Below, piece after piece: positions 23,809 through 32,799 of a DNA stretch of 39,801 nucleotides. The notes under the pieces are model-generated. The model saw nothing but the letters and a program-made list of their open reading frames with translations. It made no database searches and was not told the origin of the DNA. Source of the stretch: an uncultured Verrucomicrobiaceae bacterium (GTDB lineage Bacteria > Verrucomicrobiota > Verrucomicrobiia > Verrucomicrobiales > Verrucomicrobiaceae); contig CALMTT010000693.1 in assembly GCA_937872615.1 (NCBI GenBank), positions 1-39,801 on the forward strand. The letters are read 5' to 3'. The translations under genes were made by a program, and so were the position numbers. Position 1 is the stretch's first letter, and every line of letters begins with the position of its first letter.

Positions 23809-26178
23809 ATGCCCACACTGATCCCAGCAAATCCAGGCTACGCAGAGGCCCAACTGCTCAAGGCTCTCAAGGCTGTTGAGACACACGATGATCCGGCTGT
23901 GCGGGAACGCGCTCAGACAAAGGCGGATCAATGGCGGAAAGTGTTGCAAGGGATGCTCTCCGGCTCTTTCGAGGTGGGATCACGGCAGCCAATCGCTAGC
24001 GTGCCGACGTGGGCGACACCTGAGGTTGTTACAGGTGGATTCGTCACTGGCAATCTGATGGCCGGGGGACCGCTTTGCGAGCATGAACTGGCAATTCTTG
24101 AAGCTCTGGGAGGTCCGGTCGAGCAAGGGCGCCAAATCATCAATGAGTTCTTTCTGACCTCACAGGGCATCGCCACCCTCACGGAATGGCTTCATACAGG
24201 ACGTTACGAGATCTCCGTGCCCGAGGAGGCTGCTTTCTTGGTCGTGGCGTGGCTTTTGGAACATGAGCAACCCGTGGCGGCGGCATCCATCATCCGGGAG
24301 ATTTCACCATTCTTTGATCGCCTGCGTTTTTATCCGATCCCTGCCGACGAACCGAGGCTCACAAGCACGGAAGTGTCGATCCAGACGACACGCGAGGCGA
24401 TCTCAGCCTTGAATGCTGTCGCAGCACAAAAGGATTACAGCGTGCAAAAGGAGATGATCTGCATCTGGACACCCTTGATGGACCGTCTTGTGGATCTCCT
24501 GCTGGAAACCGTGGAAGACGATGCTCCTGATCTTGCCCGTGATGAAGCTGGAAACCCGCTGCCCGTGGATGCCAAAGGTCGTTTTCCAGTGGTAGGCGGC
24601 AGGCCCTTCAAACGCATTCAACCCGAATGGCCAGATCGCGTATCGTGTCTCCTTGAGGAGTATCACAGGCTTCGCCATGAGCATCGCTTGTGCATGAAGC
24701 CAGACCGGCCTGACGATAACTTCTGCCAATTGCGCGATGTTCTCCAGCGTGCGCTACCCGATATGCGCCGCCTTCAACCGCGTGAAGTGGGGCGGGTTCG
24801 AATGATTCTCGCTCGGTATCTGGCAAAACACGGGCAGCCCGGTTCTGAAAAGCGTCGGCGTCTGCGCACACAACAAGCTCAATCCGTAGCGGCTCCTTTC
24901 CATAGCCAACTTGCACAAGTGATTGCCCGCAGGCTCAAAGACCTTCCTCTGGATATAGGTGTGTCCGATGCAGCCTCATTTGTGGTTCCAGTGAGCACAG
25001 AAGAACTCTCAGCTGCGATACCCAACCAGCCTCTGCCCGCGTCCATCGCATGGAAAGTCACCCGTGCACAACGTGACAGCGTTACCAACCTCGTGGCCAA
25101 AGGCATCATCACTTCAGGTGAGTCGCTCGCCTTGCTGTTGCCCAAGGTTACAGCGGAAATCAATGCCTTGGGTATCGCGGATGAGCCTCTCCGGAGAGTT
25201 TACACTGAGTTGTATCGCTCGTTTCGTAAACGCCGCTCCCTCCTTCTTTTGAACTTGGAAAGTCAGGTGCGTCTTGAAGAACTCCCATGGGTCTCGGCTA
25301 CGGAGCCATGGCGCTCTCAAACTCAGGAAACCCGCACGGTGGCCGCAGCCGCCTTGAAGGAGATCAGCACTATCACTCTGTCCTCTTTTCCAGAAGCCAT
25401 CGTCCCCAATCGTCTGGTGCGAGAACTGGCAAGTTTGGCGAAACAGGCAGATCTTGACCTGCCGTTGGTTGAAGAGATCGCTGCGGACATTTTTATGGGC
25501 GAGTTCGGGCCAAAGTTCCTCCGGGCGGCTAAAGCCGCTGCGGATGAGCTGAAAGGAACCCTCTATGAGACCTACTATCAGGCTGATTTCGTTGCCATCA
25601 GCAGGATGCCGGATTCAACACCCGCGAAAACAAGTCGTATGGGTGCTTGGTGGAACAGCACCGCAAAGCAGCCCCTTGATCCCTTCAGCCTGCTTTGCAC
25701 CAAGCGGGCAGAGTCAGGCACTCACCAAGGTCGGAGTGTCGCGGCCAACGGAATGGTGATCGAACAACAGCAGATTCTCACGACCCAAAACCTTTCGGTC
25801 CTGATGAAAGGACTGAACTTGCCAGTTCAACGCCTTGCCGCCGCCCAGAATTGCTGGCGATGGATCATTCGACGGTTAAGACAACGGGCGGCTAACTACC
25901 ATGCACAACTCATCATGGTGAAGAACACCGCCTATGCGTGGCGACAGATGATTTATTTCCTTTCCGGTCTGCCAAGAACGACCCAAATGGATTTTGCGAT
26001 GTTCATGAGAGGCACGATTGCAAGGGAACCCGAAAGGCTCAGACAAGCTGTCGGCCCAGCAATCCGAGGCCTGGATCGTGCCATGATCGGATCGCCTCCG
26101 GAGTCTTCAGATGATGCAAAGCTGTTCCTTGGGTGGACTACCGGCAACCACTGGCTCATCCAAAAAGTTAGCGTTTAG
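23809..26178 (+). CDS. Large protein of unknown function (accessory gene)
   Basis: A 789-aa protein starting at ATG 23809 after the tRNA-like sequence, with no signal peptide and no membrane segment, so it is cytoplasmic. It is mainly helical and rich in Arg/Glu/Gln. Distinct blocks look conserved: EIAADIFMGEFGPKFLRAA near residue 557, RSVAANGMVIEQQQILTTQNL near 642-662, MVKNTAYAWRQMIYFLS near 703-719, and FLGWTTGNHW near 774-783. I recall similar blocks in uncharacterised proteins of actinobacteria, from memory only. No Walker, nuclease, methylase or recombinase motif can be recognised. Base use is visibly less GC-rich than in flanking genes. It is the only long plus-strand gene between 13.3 and 31.6 kb, and its stop nearly abuts the stop of the convergent PQQ-propeller gene. 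Transfer from another lineage is inferred. Confidence 0.8.
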   Translation: MPTLIPANPGYAEAQLLKALKAVETHDDPAVRERAQTKADQWRKVLQGMLSGSFEVGSRQPIASVPTWATPEVVTGGFVTGNLMAGGPLCEHELAILEALGGPVEQGRQIINEFFLTSQGIATLTEWLHTGRYEISVPEEAAFLVVAWLLEHEQPVAAASIIREISPFFDRLRFYPIPADEPRLTSTEVSIQTTREAISALNAVAAQKDYSVQKEMICIWTPLMDRLVDLLLETVEDDAPDLARDEAGNPLPVDAKGRFPVVGGRPFKRIQPEWPDRVSCLLEEYHRLRHEHRLCMKPDRPDDNFCQLRDVLQRALPDMRRLQPREVGRVRMILARYLAKHGQPGSEKRRRLRTQQAQSVAAPFHSQLAQVIARRLKDLPLDIGVSDAASFVVPVSTEELSAAIPNQPLPASIAWKVTRAQRDSVTNLVAKGIITSGESLALLLPKVTAEINALGIADEPLRRVYTELYRSFRKRRSLLLLNLESQVRLEELPWVSATEPWRSQTQETRTVAAAALKEISTITLSSFPEAIVPNRLVRELASLAKQADLDLPLVEEIAADIFMGEFGPKFLRAAKAAADELKGTLYETYYQADFVAISRMPDSTPAKTSRMGAWWNSTAKQPLDPFSLLCTKRAESGTHQGRSVAANGMVIEQQQILTTQNLSVLMKGLNLPVQRLAAAQNCWRWIIRRLRQRAANYHAQLIMVKNTAYAWRQMIYFLSGLPRTTQMDFAMFMRGTIAREPERLRQAVGPAIRGLDRAMIGSPPESSDDAKLFLGWTTGNHWLIQKVSV

Positions 26179-26181
26179 GTC

Positions 26182-27405
26182 TCACTCGCCGACGCACCAC
26201 AAAAACTCCTGCCGTGACGGGCTGGTCTTCGCGGAGCGGAGGTAGATGCGGTTGTCGCAGATGGCGGGGGTGCTGAAGGATTCGTCGCCGAGGGCGTTTT
26301 GGCCGAGGAGGGTGAATTTCTCCGGCGTGGCTTCGAAGACGGAGGTGACGCCTGCTTTGCTGGTGACGTAGATGCGCGTGTCGGCCATCACGGGCGAGCC
26401 GTAGAACTCGCGATCGACTTTCTCGCTCCACAGCTCTTTGCCCGTCGCGGATTCCCAGCACGCGGCGCGGCCGGCATCACCAACAGCGAAGACGTGGCCG
26501 CTTTTCACGATCATGGAGGGCACGTAGGTCTGCGTGACGTTTTCCCAAGCGATCTTGCCACTGCCATCGGCTTCGAGGGCCATGGTGTGGCGCTTTGGAT
26601 AACCGCCGCCGAGGAAAACGCGGCTGCCGTCCGACACCGCGGTCACGACGGTCTCCTCGGTGCTGCCGTCGATGCTCCACAGCTTTTTTCCGGTGAGCGG
26701 ATCGAAGCTCTCGACCTTGTTGCAGCCAGCGAGCACGGCCTGGACCTTGCCAGCGGCCGTCACGATTCCGGGCGAGGCATAGTTCGCCACCGGCGGACGG
26801 TCCTGCTGCCACACGATCTCGCCGGTGAGTTTGTTGAGGCCGGTCATCTTGCCACCGCCGCGATGGTCGGCGGAGACGAGCACGATGTTTTGATAAATCA
26901 CCGGCGAGGAGCCAAAGCCCTGATGCACCTGGAAATCGCACACGCGACGCTGCCAGAGCTGCCTGCCCTTCAAATCGAGCGCCGTGGTGAAAACAGCGCC
27001 GTTGTTGAGGAAGTTCACGTAGAGCCGCTCGCCATCGCTCACGACATCGGAAGAGGCCTGCGAGGAGATTTTGTGGCCCTTCGTGTTGAGGTTCCCGTGA
27101 TGCACCACGGTCTCCCAACGCGATTTGCCCGTCGCCCGATCAAAACTGAGCACGAGCTGCTCCTCCGTCTCCACATCGGCCGTCGCCAGCAGCACCTGAT
27201 CACCGATGACAATCGGCGAGCCATGCCCACGACCACGCACGGCGGCCTTCCAAACGAGATTTTCCGTCTCACTCCACTTCACCGGCAGTTTTTGGCCGGG
27301 AGCCGCATGCCCATCGCCCGTGGGGCCGCGCCACGCAGGCCAGTCAGCGGCGAAAAGGGGCGATGAGAAGAGAACGGAGGCGAGAAGGAGGACGCGCGTG
27401 ATCAT
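26182..27405 (-). CDS. Secreted PQQ-binding-like (BamB-type) beta-propeller protein
   Basis: A 407-aa protein with signal peptide MITRVLLLASVLFSSPLFA and an ADWPAWRGPTGDG start typical of exported PQQ-like propellers of Planctomycetes and Verrucomicrobia. Repeated blades show the W-motif pattern: ATGKSRWETVV, DLKGRQLWQRRV, KLTGEIVWQQD, PLTGKKLWSIDG, ADGSGKIAWENV, SATGKELWSEKV. These are seven- or eight-bladed propellers, usually binding or scaffolding rather than catalytic unless PQQ is present. It is the last gene of a minus-strand unit after a sulfatase (30-nt gap). Its stop lies 3 nt from the stop of the unknown plus-strand gene. The exact function is not known. Confidence 0.88.
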   Translation of the reverse strand: MITRVLLLASVLFSSPLFAADWPAWRGPTGDGHAAPGQKLPVKWSETENLVWKAAVRGRGHGSPIVIGDQVLLATADVETEEQLVLSFDRATGKSRWETVVHHGNLNTKGHKISSQASSDVVSDGERLYVNFLNNGAVFTTALDLKGRQLWQRRVCDFQVHQGFGSSPVIYQNIVLVSADHRGGGKMTGLNKLTGEIVWQQDRPPVANYASPGIVTAAGKVQAVLAGCNKVESFDPLTGKKLWSIDGSTEETVVTAVSDGSRVFLGGGYPKRHTMALEADGSGKIAWENVTQTYVPSMIVKSGHVFAVGDAGRAACWESATGKELWSEKVDREFYGSPVMADTRIYVTSKAGVTSVFEATPEKFTLLGQNALGDESFSTPAICDNRIYLRSAKTSPSRQEFLWCVGE

Positions 27406-27435
27406 GAAGGTGGATGATTACTCGGAAGCAGCGGG

Positions 27436-28890
27436 CTATTTTGCTTTTGGAGCTTTCTTCTTCTTTTTCGCAGCGCCTTCGCCCTTCTGAGCACCGCGTT
27501 GAGCGAGTGGTGGCAAGGCACCGCCGCGGGTGTTCATCTCGGCATTGCAGAGCTCGCGCATCTTTTTCAGTGCCTCGGCATGCGCGGGATCATCGGCGAA
27601 GTTTTTCAACTCATCGCGGTCCTGCTCCAGATCGTGCAGGAACTCGAAGGGCGGCTGCTGGTCGAAGTAGCGTGCATAGACGTAGCGCGAGTCGCGGATG
27701 CCCTCCCAGGTGAGCGTGGGCGGCAGGTCGAGGTGCTCGCAGAAGAAGTGCATGCGCCATGGCTTGTCGCTGCCGTCACCATCAACAATCGTGGAGAGGC
27801 TTCGTCCCTCGTAGGCGTCTGGACGCTTCGCGCCTGCCCAGGCGATGAAAGTCGCGGGCAGATCGACATTGAGCACCATCTCCTCGGCCACGCGGCCGCG
27901 TTTTTCCTTCGGCAGGCGAGGATCGTAGATGACCATCGGCACGCGCAGCGATTCCTCAAAGTGCGACCACTTCCCCTGAAAACCGCGATCGCCGAGGTAG
28001 TAGCCGTTGTCGGCGGAGTAAACGATGATCGTGTTGTCAGCGAGACCGGCCTCCTTCAGCACCGCGAGCACGCGCGCGATGCCTTTGTCGATGCCGCTGA
28101 TCATGCGGTAGTAGGCGCGGACGTTTGTCTGATACTTCTCCGGCGTGTCATAGCCCCAAAACCAGCGCTGGCGGTTGATGCTGTCCTTCAGGAACTGCGG
28201 ATGCGCCTCAAAGATCGCCGGATCACCGAGGCGCGGTGGCGGGATGCTGCGATCCTCATACATGCCATCCGTGGACGATGGCCAGGGATAGAGGCCGATG
28301 CCGGGGCGGTGATCACTGTCCTCCGCATGCGCGGCATTAAACGAGAGCTGCATGCAGAAGGGCTTGTCCTTCGACTGCGCCTTGATGAAGTCGATGCCGC
28401 GATCGCAGATGATGTCTGTCTCGTGCTTCTTGCTGCCGTCCGGCATCGTTTTGAGATACGGACTGCGGCCGATCTGCTCGAAGGCATCGAACTGCTGCTC
28501 CGGCTTGAAGCCCGCGGGGCCTTTGAAGTGCCATTTGCCGAAGTGCGCGGTCGTGTAGCCCGCCTGGCGAAGCTGCACGGGATAGATCGTGGCCGCCGCT
28601 TCCGGCCTCACCTGCGGCACCGCATTCCGCTGCACATGCGAGCGTGCCCACTGGCCGGTGAAAAGCACCGCGCGGCTCACCCAGCAGACCGATGTGGTCA
28701 CAAACGCGTTTTTAAATCGCACACCGTCTGCCGCGAGCTTGTCGATCGTCGGCGTCTGCACGATCGGATGTCCCGCGCAGCTCAGCGTGTCGTAGCGCTG
28801 GTCATCCGCGAAGAAGAACAGGATGTTCGGCGGTGCGGCGAAAAGTGGTGCGCTGAGGGCGAAGAAGATGAAAACGAGGAGACGGGCCAT
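27436..28890 (-). CDS. Secreted sulfatase with non-canonical active-site motif and Lys-rich tail
   Basis: A 484-aa S1-type sulfatase (iduronate/choline-sulfatase-like layout) with signal peptide MARLLVFIFFALSAPLFA. ILFFFADDQRYDTL carries the metal Asp pair, GKWHFKG and YSADNGYYLGD the later ligands, and HFFCEHLDLPP the C-terminal region. The expected formylglycine site reads CWVSR (Cys69), with Val in place of the Pro of C-x-P-x-R. The protein ends in a 30-residue low-complexity tail with AAKKKKKAPKAK, unusual for an exported sulfatase. It lies 21 nt downstream of the 422-aa protein gene and 30 nt before the PQQ propeller, forming an operon. Substrate unknown. Confidence 0.88.
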   Translation of the reverse strand: MARLLVFIFFALSAPLFAAPPNILFFFADDQRYDTLSCAGHPIVQTPTIDKLAADGVRFKNAFVTTSVCWVSRAVLFTGQWARSHVQRNAVPQVRPEAAATIYPVQLRQAGYTTAHFGKWHFKGPAGFKPEQQFDAFEQIGRSPYLKTMPDGSKKHETDIICDRGIDFIKAQSKDKPFCMQLSFNAAHAEDSDHRPGIGLYPWPSSTDGMYEDRSIPPPRLGDPAIFEAHPQFLKDSINRQRWFWGYDTPEKYQTNVRAYYRMISGIDKGIARVLAVLKEAGLADNTIIVYSADNGYYLGDRGFQGKWSHFEESLRVPMVIYDPRLPKEKRGRVAEEMVLNVDLPATFIAWAGAKRPDAYEGRSLSTIVDGDGSDKPWRMHFFCEHLDLPPTLTWEGIRDSRYVYARYFDQQPPFEFLHDLEQDRDELKNFADDPAHAEALKKMRELCNAEMNTRGGALPPLAQRGAQKGEGAAKKKKKAPKAK

Positions 28891-28911
28891 GAGGCCATCG
28901 AAAACGCCCGC

Positions 28912-30180
28912 TCACGAACGATCCTTCAGACGTTCCCAGGCCATCTCGACCCAGAAAAACTGCGAGTAGTAGAGCTTTGCGAAGTCGTAGCGGGTGATGA
29001 CTTTCTCGACTTCGGGCGCATGCGACTTCAAAACAGCCGTGTCAGGGCAAAGCGTGACGATCCACGCGGCGGCGGTGGGTTCGCGAATGAAGGCGGTTTC
29101 CTTGCCACGGCGCGGCGCGACTTTGAGGAAGCTCTTGATTTGCACCATCGCGAGTTCCTGAGCCTCTTTTTCGGTCGTTTGTGGTTTCCATTCGGCGTTC
29201 ATCACGCGCCAGTTCATTTCAAAGGGACTCGTGTCCGCATTGTCCCACTGCTGAGCGAGCGGCAGGGCCTCGGAGGCCAGTTTGGCGCTCGCAGCGAGCC
29301 CCTTGGCGTAAACGGATTTCAAGTCGGCATCGTTCTCCATTTCCCAAAGGCCACGCAAAGCGCCCACGGCTGCGCAGGAGGTCCAGTTGTGCGTCTTCGA
29401 ATACCAGAAGACCATGCCGCCCTCGCAGATCTCGCGCTTCGTGAGGTTCTTTTCGCCGCCGCGCTTCGCGAGTTCGTCGAGATACATGTTTTGCCACTTT
29501 GCATCGCCCGTGACGGCGTGGAGCGCTTTCATGGTGAAGAGCTTCCGGCTTACCTCCTCAAAGTGAAAGCCCTCAAAGCTGCCGCGTGTGCCGAAGGGTG
29601 CCTCGGCGGGCATTTTCCAGCCGAGGCGCACGATTTCCTCCGCGGTTGTCACGAGGTGCTGCGTGATTTTCGCCTTCTCGGCCTCCGTGGCGATGCCGGA
29701 CTGCCAGTAGCGCCAGAGGCCGAGAAACCATGGCAGCGTCTGGTCGTTCGAGCCCATCGGATAGTGTGATTTGCCGTCGGTGCTCACACCGCGGCCGACG
29801 AAGCCCTTCACGTCGCTGATCGAGTTCAGCAAAAGCAGGCCCAGCATGAGCTTGCGGGCTTTTTCGGCATCCGCAGCGGCTTGCGTGCGCTTCCAGCGAT
29901 TCACGGCGGCGTCCATGTAGAGGCCGTTGAACATCGCGCCGTTCTCGATCGGTGCCCACCAGCCCAGCGCGTTCGGTTTTCCTTCGCGACACTCCTCCGG
30001 CGTGGGCAGCGAGACTTTGCCGTCCATGTCTGCGAAGTCGATCATGATGCCATACGCATCGATGAAGCGCCGCCAGATCTCGTCATGTGCACGCTGAGAT
30101 GCCTGAGCGGTGTCTTCCGCACGAGTGACGGTGGTGAAGGCGATGGCGAGGAAGGAAAGAAGGATGGAGCGGCGGATCAC
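28912..30180 (-). CDS. Exported hypothetical protein, probable (alpha/alpha)-barrel
   Basis: A 422-aa protein starting with GTG at 30180 (reads MIRRSILLSFLAIAF), giving a good signal peptide ending near TRA. It is rich in regularly spaced amphipathic helices with Trp/Tyr clusters (GWWAPIENGAMFNGLYMDA, WFLGLWRYWQSG, FHFEEVSRKLFTMKALH, YSKTHNWTSCAAVGALRGLWE). This pattern is seen in (alpha/alpha)6 glycan-active barrels such as lyases and unsaturated glucuronyl hydrolases, but no family can be named. It is the first gene of a unit with the following sulfatase and PQQ propeller. Acting on the same glycan as that sulfatase is inferred from position. Confidence 0.6.
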   Translation of the reverse strand: MIRRSILLSFLAIAFTTVTRAEDTAQASQRAHDEIWRRFIDAYGIMIDFADMDGKVSLPTPEECREGKPNALGWWAPIENGAMFNGLYMDAAVNRWKRTQAAADAEKARKLMLGLLLLNSISDVKGFVGRGVSTDGKSHYPMGSNDQTLPWFLGLWRYWQSGIATEAEKAKITQHLVTTAEEIVRLGWKMPAEAPFGTRGSFEGFHFEEVSRKLFTMKALHAVTGDAKWQNMYLDELAKRGGEKNLTKREICEGGMVFWYSKTHNWTSCAAVGALRGLWEMENDADLKSVYAKGLAASAKLASEALPLAQQWDNADTSPFEMNWRVMNAEWKPQTTEKEAQELAMVQIKSFLKVAPRRGKETAFIREPTAAAWIVTLCPDTAVLKSHAPEVEKVITRYDFAKLYYSQFFWVEMAWERLKDRS

Positions 30181-30228
30181 GCGGCCAGTGTGAGCCGCAC
30201 ACGCGCTTTGCCAAGCCTTCGCGCGGTT

Positions 30229-31533
30229 TTATCGCATCATGGACGGCTGCCCGGTGCACTGCAGCACGGAGTGCCAGAGCTCCTGCGTGGGATCGACCTT
30301 CCGGCGGCCCTGCGTGACGAGCTGCAGCGGCAGGTGGATGAAGGAGCCGTGCCAGCGACCGACGAGCATGCCGGTCTTTCCCGCCATGCCGGCGTGCACG
30401 GCGGACTGCGCGAGACGTGAGCAATACACATTGTCCTGCGCGTTCGCGGGCACGCTGCGCACGATGTAGCTGGGATCGATGTATTTGAGGTTCACCTCCG
30501 TGCGGCGCTGCTTGAAGAAGGCATTGATTCGCTCCTTTAAAAAGTGACCAATGTCGCCGTAGCGTTTGTTGCCGCTGGCATCGGTGGCGTCATCGCTCTG
30601 CATGAGATGCTGTCCTGCGCCTTCCGCCACGACCACGACGGCGCTGCCGCGCTTCATAAGCCGGTGGCGCAGGCATTCGAGCAGTCCGCCATCGCCTTCG
30701 AGCTCAAACGCGACCTCCGGGATGAGCACGAAATCGACATTGCTGCCCGCGAGCGCCGCGTAGCAGGCGATGAAGCCCGAATCGCGCCCCATGAGCTTCA
30801 CAAGGCCGACGCCGTTCACCGCGCCGGTGGCCTCGACGTAGGCGCAATTCACCGCCTGCACAGCCGCTTCAAAGGCCGTCTCGAAGCCGAAGCTCTTGTC
30901 GAGGTAGCGGATGTCGTTGTCGATGGTCTTCGGGATGCCGACGACGGCCTTTTTGAGCCCGCGCCTCTCGATTTCCTTCACGATCTCCGCCGCGCCGCGC
31001 AGGGTGCCGTCACCGCCGATGACGTAAAGGATGTCCACATTCATCTCCTCGAGTGTGTCCACCATCTCGCCGATGTCCTGCTGCCCGCGCGAACTGCCGA
31101 GCAACGTGCCGCCAAAGTGATGTGCCTGCTCGACGGACGATGGCTTCAAAAGCAGCGGTGTGTGCCCGTAGCGCTGCACGAGGCCCTCGTAGCCGTAGCG
31201 AAAGCCATACACGCGCGACACGCCATACTGCCGGTGACACTGGATGACGAGCCCGCGGATGATGTCATTGAGCCCCGGGCACAGGCCGCCGCAGGTCACG
31301 ATGCCGACGGTGGTCTTGGCGGGATCAAAGAAGATTTTTTCACGCGGTCCGGCCTCCTCGTAGGTGGGCGTCGAGGAGTCGCGTCCGTCCTCGAGCAGGT
31401 GGCTGTGGTAGAGGATACGGTCACGCGTCTCCTCTTTAAAGGGTGCCTCCACCGCGCCGATGCGGCGCAGCGGCGAGTCAAACAAACAGGGGCCGAGCGT
31501 GAGGATGCTCGTATCATGCGGCGCGGGGGTCAT
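30229..31533 (-). CDS. ATP-dependent 6-phosphofructokinase, long bacterial/plant-type
   Basis: A 434-aa cytoplasmic glycolytic enzyme converting fructose 6-phosphate and ATP to fructose 1,6-bisphosphate. A 70-residue N-terminal extension precedes the PFK core. The core has GIVTCGGLCPGLND at 77-90, GGDGT at 173-177, PKTIDNDI at 201-208 (catalytic Asp region) and a MGRDSG loop. The second Gly in GGDGT, rather than Asp, indicates ATP rather than pyrophosphate use. This long form occurs in plants, spirochaetes, Chlamydiae and the PVC group and differs from E. coli PfkA (about 320 aa). It stands 48 nt upstream of the 422-aa gene in the same direction and is divergent from the propeller at 31617. 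It is the only housekeeping enzyme in the right-hand part. Confidence 0.93.
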   Translation of the reverse strand: MTPAPHDTSILTLGPCLFDSPLRRIGAVEAPFKEETRDRILYHSHLLEDGRDSSTPTYEEAGPREKIFFDPAKTTVGIVTCGGLCPGLNDIIRGLVIQCHRQYGVSRVYGFRYGYEGLVQRYGHTPLLLKPSSVEQAHHFGGTLLGSSRGQQDIGEMVDTLEEMNVDILYVIGGDGTLRGAAEIVKEIERRGLKKAVVGIPKTIDNDIRYLDKSFGFETAFEAAVQAVNCAYVEATGAVNGVGLVKLMGRDSGFIACYAALAGSNVDFVLIPEVAFELEGDGGLLECLRHRLMKRGSAVVVVAEGAGQHLMQSDDATDASGNKRYGDIGHFLKERINAFFKQRRTEVNLKYIDPSYIVRSVPANAQDNVYCSRLAQSAVHAGMAGKTGMLVGRWHGSFIHLPLQLVTQGRRKVDPTQELWHSVLQCTGQPSMMR

Positions 31534-31616
31534 GGCTGGGATGCCCTTCTTTAAAGCAAGACGAGTGCCAGACTTCGCCCCCTGAAAGACCTGCCGCCGG
31601 GTGACGTGTCCGTGGC

Positions 31617-32789
31617 ATGCCTCGCCTCCTTTGCCTCCTCATTCTCGCCGCTGCGTGCTCGCTGCACGCCCAGGACGCCGATCCCGTCGCGCCGTGGTCA
31701 AAGGATGTCACGATCCGGCCTGTGAACTCGGTGACGGAACGTCACAGCATTCACACCTACTACGTCACGAATCCCGAAAGCCCGGACGGCCGTCACGTGC
31801 TGTTTTTCACCTCGACGCATCCGGCGGGCTACATCGGTGAGGTGCGCATGCTCGAGCGGGCGACGGGGAAGGAGACCGTGCTCGCGGAGAACGTGCGCAC
31901 CGAGGACGCGCATCGCGTGGCCTGCCAGCAATGGCTCGCGGGCGGCCGCCTGGTCGCGTTTCATGAGGTGGTGGACAAAAAATGGCGCGTGGTCGTGGTC
32001 GATGTCGCCACGAAGGAGCGGAAAGTCGTCGCTGAGGACCGCCAGGTGGGCTTTGGGCATCCTTCGGGCGATTTGCTACCGATGTATGGCTGCCACTGGA
32101 ATCCGGGTCCAAATCGCGATCTTTACGTGTGGGATGCCAGAACGGGCGAAGCGCGTGTGGCGCTGCAAATCGCTGCGGTGGAGCAGCAGCACGGCGAGTG
32201 GCTGAAAAAGGAGTTCAGCGGCAAACCGACCTCGATTTTCTTTCCGGTGCTCAGCCCGGACCTGAAGCGTGCGTTCTTCAAAATCGCCGCGGGCAATGGT
32301 GGCGACGATTACATGTCAAAAAGCGCCAGCCATCGCCAGGGCTGCGTATGCTTCGAGCTCGAATCAGCGCAGATGAAGTGGTTTCGCCAGCAGTGGGGCC
32401 ATCCCGCATGGCATCCGGACTCGCGCCACATCTTTGAGATGGGCAACATCATCTTCGACACCGACATCGGCTCGCCCGCCCGCTACACGAGGCTCAAAGA
32501 CGTGCCGAATCTGCGCGGCTCGCATCCCTCTGTGAGTCCCGACGGCCTGCTGATGGTCACCGATGGCTACAGCGAGCCCGCGGGCGGCAAACCCAAGGAG
32601 TGGGGCATCATGGTGGCCGACATGCGCGGCGGGAAATGGGCGCTCATTCACAGTTTTGACCAAAGCCAGGGCGCGAAGTCTTGGCGGCGCAATGATCCGC
32701 ATCCCGTCTTCAGCGCCGATGGCAAACGCATCTACTACAACGTCAGCGATGGCCCATGGACGCGGCTGATGGTCGCGGAGAGGAAGTAG
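31617..32789 (+). CDS. Secreted TolB/PL22-like beta-propeller protein
   Basis: A 390-aa protein with signal peptide MPRLLCLLILAAACSLHA. TolB/WD-type blades recur: ESPDGRHVLFFTS, RVVVVDVATKERK, PVLSPDLKRAFFKIA, HPAWHPDSRHIFEM, HPSVSPDGLLMVTDG, DPHPVFSADGKRIYYN. The repeated HPxxSxDG blocks recall oligogalacturonate lyases (PL22), in which propeller His residues bind the metal, and also plain TolB repeats. The family cannot be decided by eye. It is monocistronic, divergent from the phosphofructokinase gene by 83 bp and convergent with the AlkD-like gene. A role in uronate-oligosaccharide breakdown is plausible from its neighbours. Confidence 0.7.
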   Translation: MPRLLCLLILAAACSLHAQDADPVAPWSKDVTIRPVNSVTERHSIHTYYVTNPESPDGRHVLFFTSTHPAGYIGEVRMLERATGKETVLAENVRTEDAHRVACQQWLAGGRLVAFHEVVDKKWRVVVVDVATKERKVVAEDRQVGFGHPSGDLLPMYGCHWNPGPNRDLYVWDARTGEARVALQIAAVEQQHGEWLKKEFSGKPTSIFFPVLSPDLKRAFFKIAAGNGGDDYMSKSASHRQGCVCFELESAQMKWFRQQWGHPAWHPDSRHIFEMGNIIFDTDIGSPARYTRLKDVPNLRGSHPSVSPDGLLMVTDGYSEPAGGKPKEWGIMVADMRGGKWALIHSFDQSQGAKSWRRNDPHPVFSADGKRIYYNVSDGPWTRLMVAERK

Positions 32790-32799
32790 CGTGGCCATC

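Noticed and set aside
27499..29769. Very long plus-strand open frame (756 codons) antisense to a sulfatase and the 422-aa gene
   Set aside because: The GC-rich codon pattern of the true minus-strand genes leaves the complementary frame open. Its translation is His/Arg/Val-rich with no domain, signal or start context, and the minus-strand genes have clear motifs.
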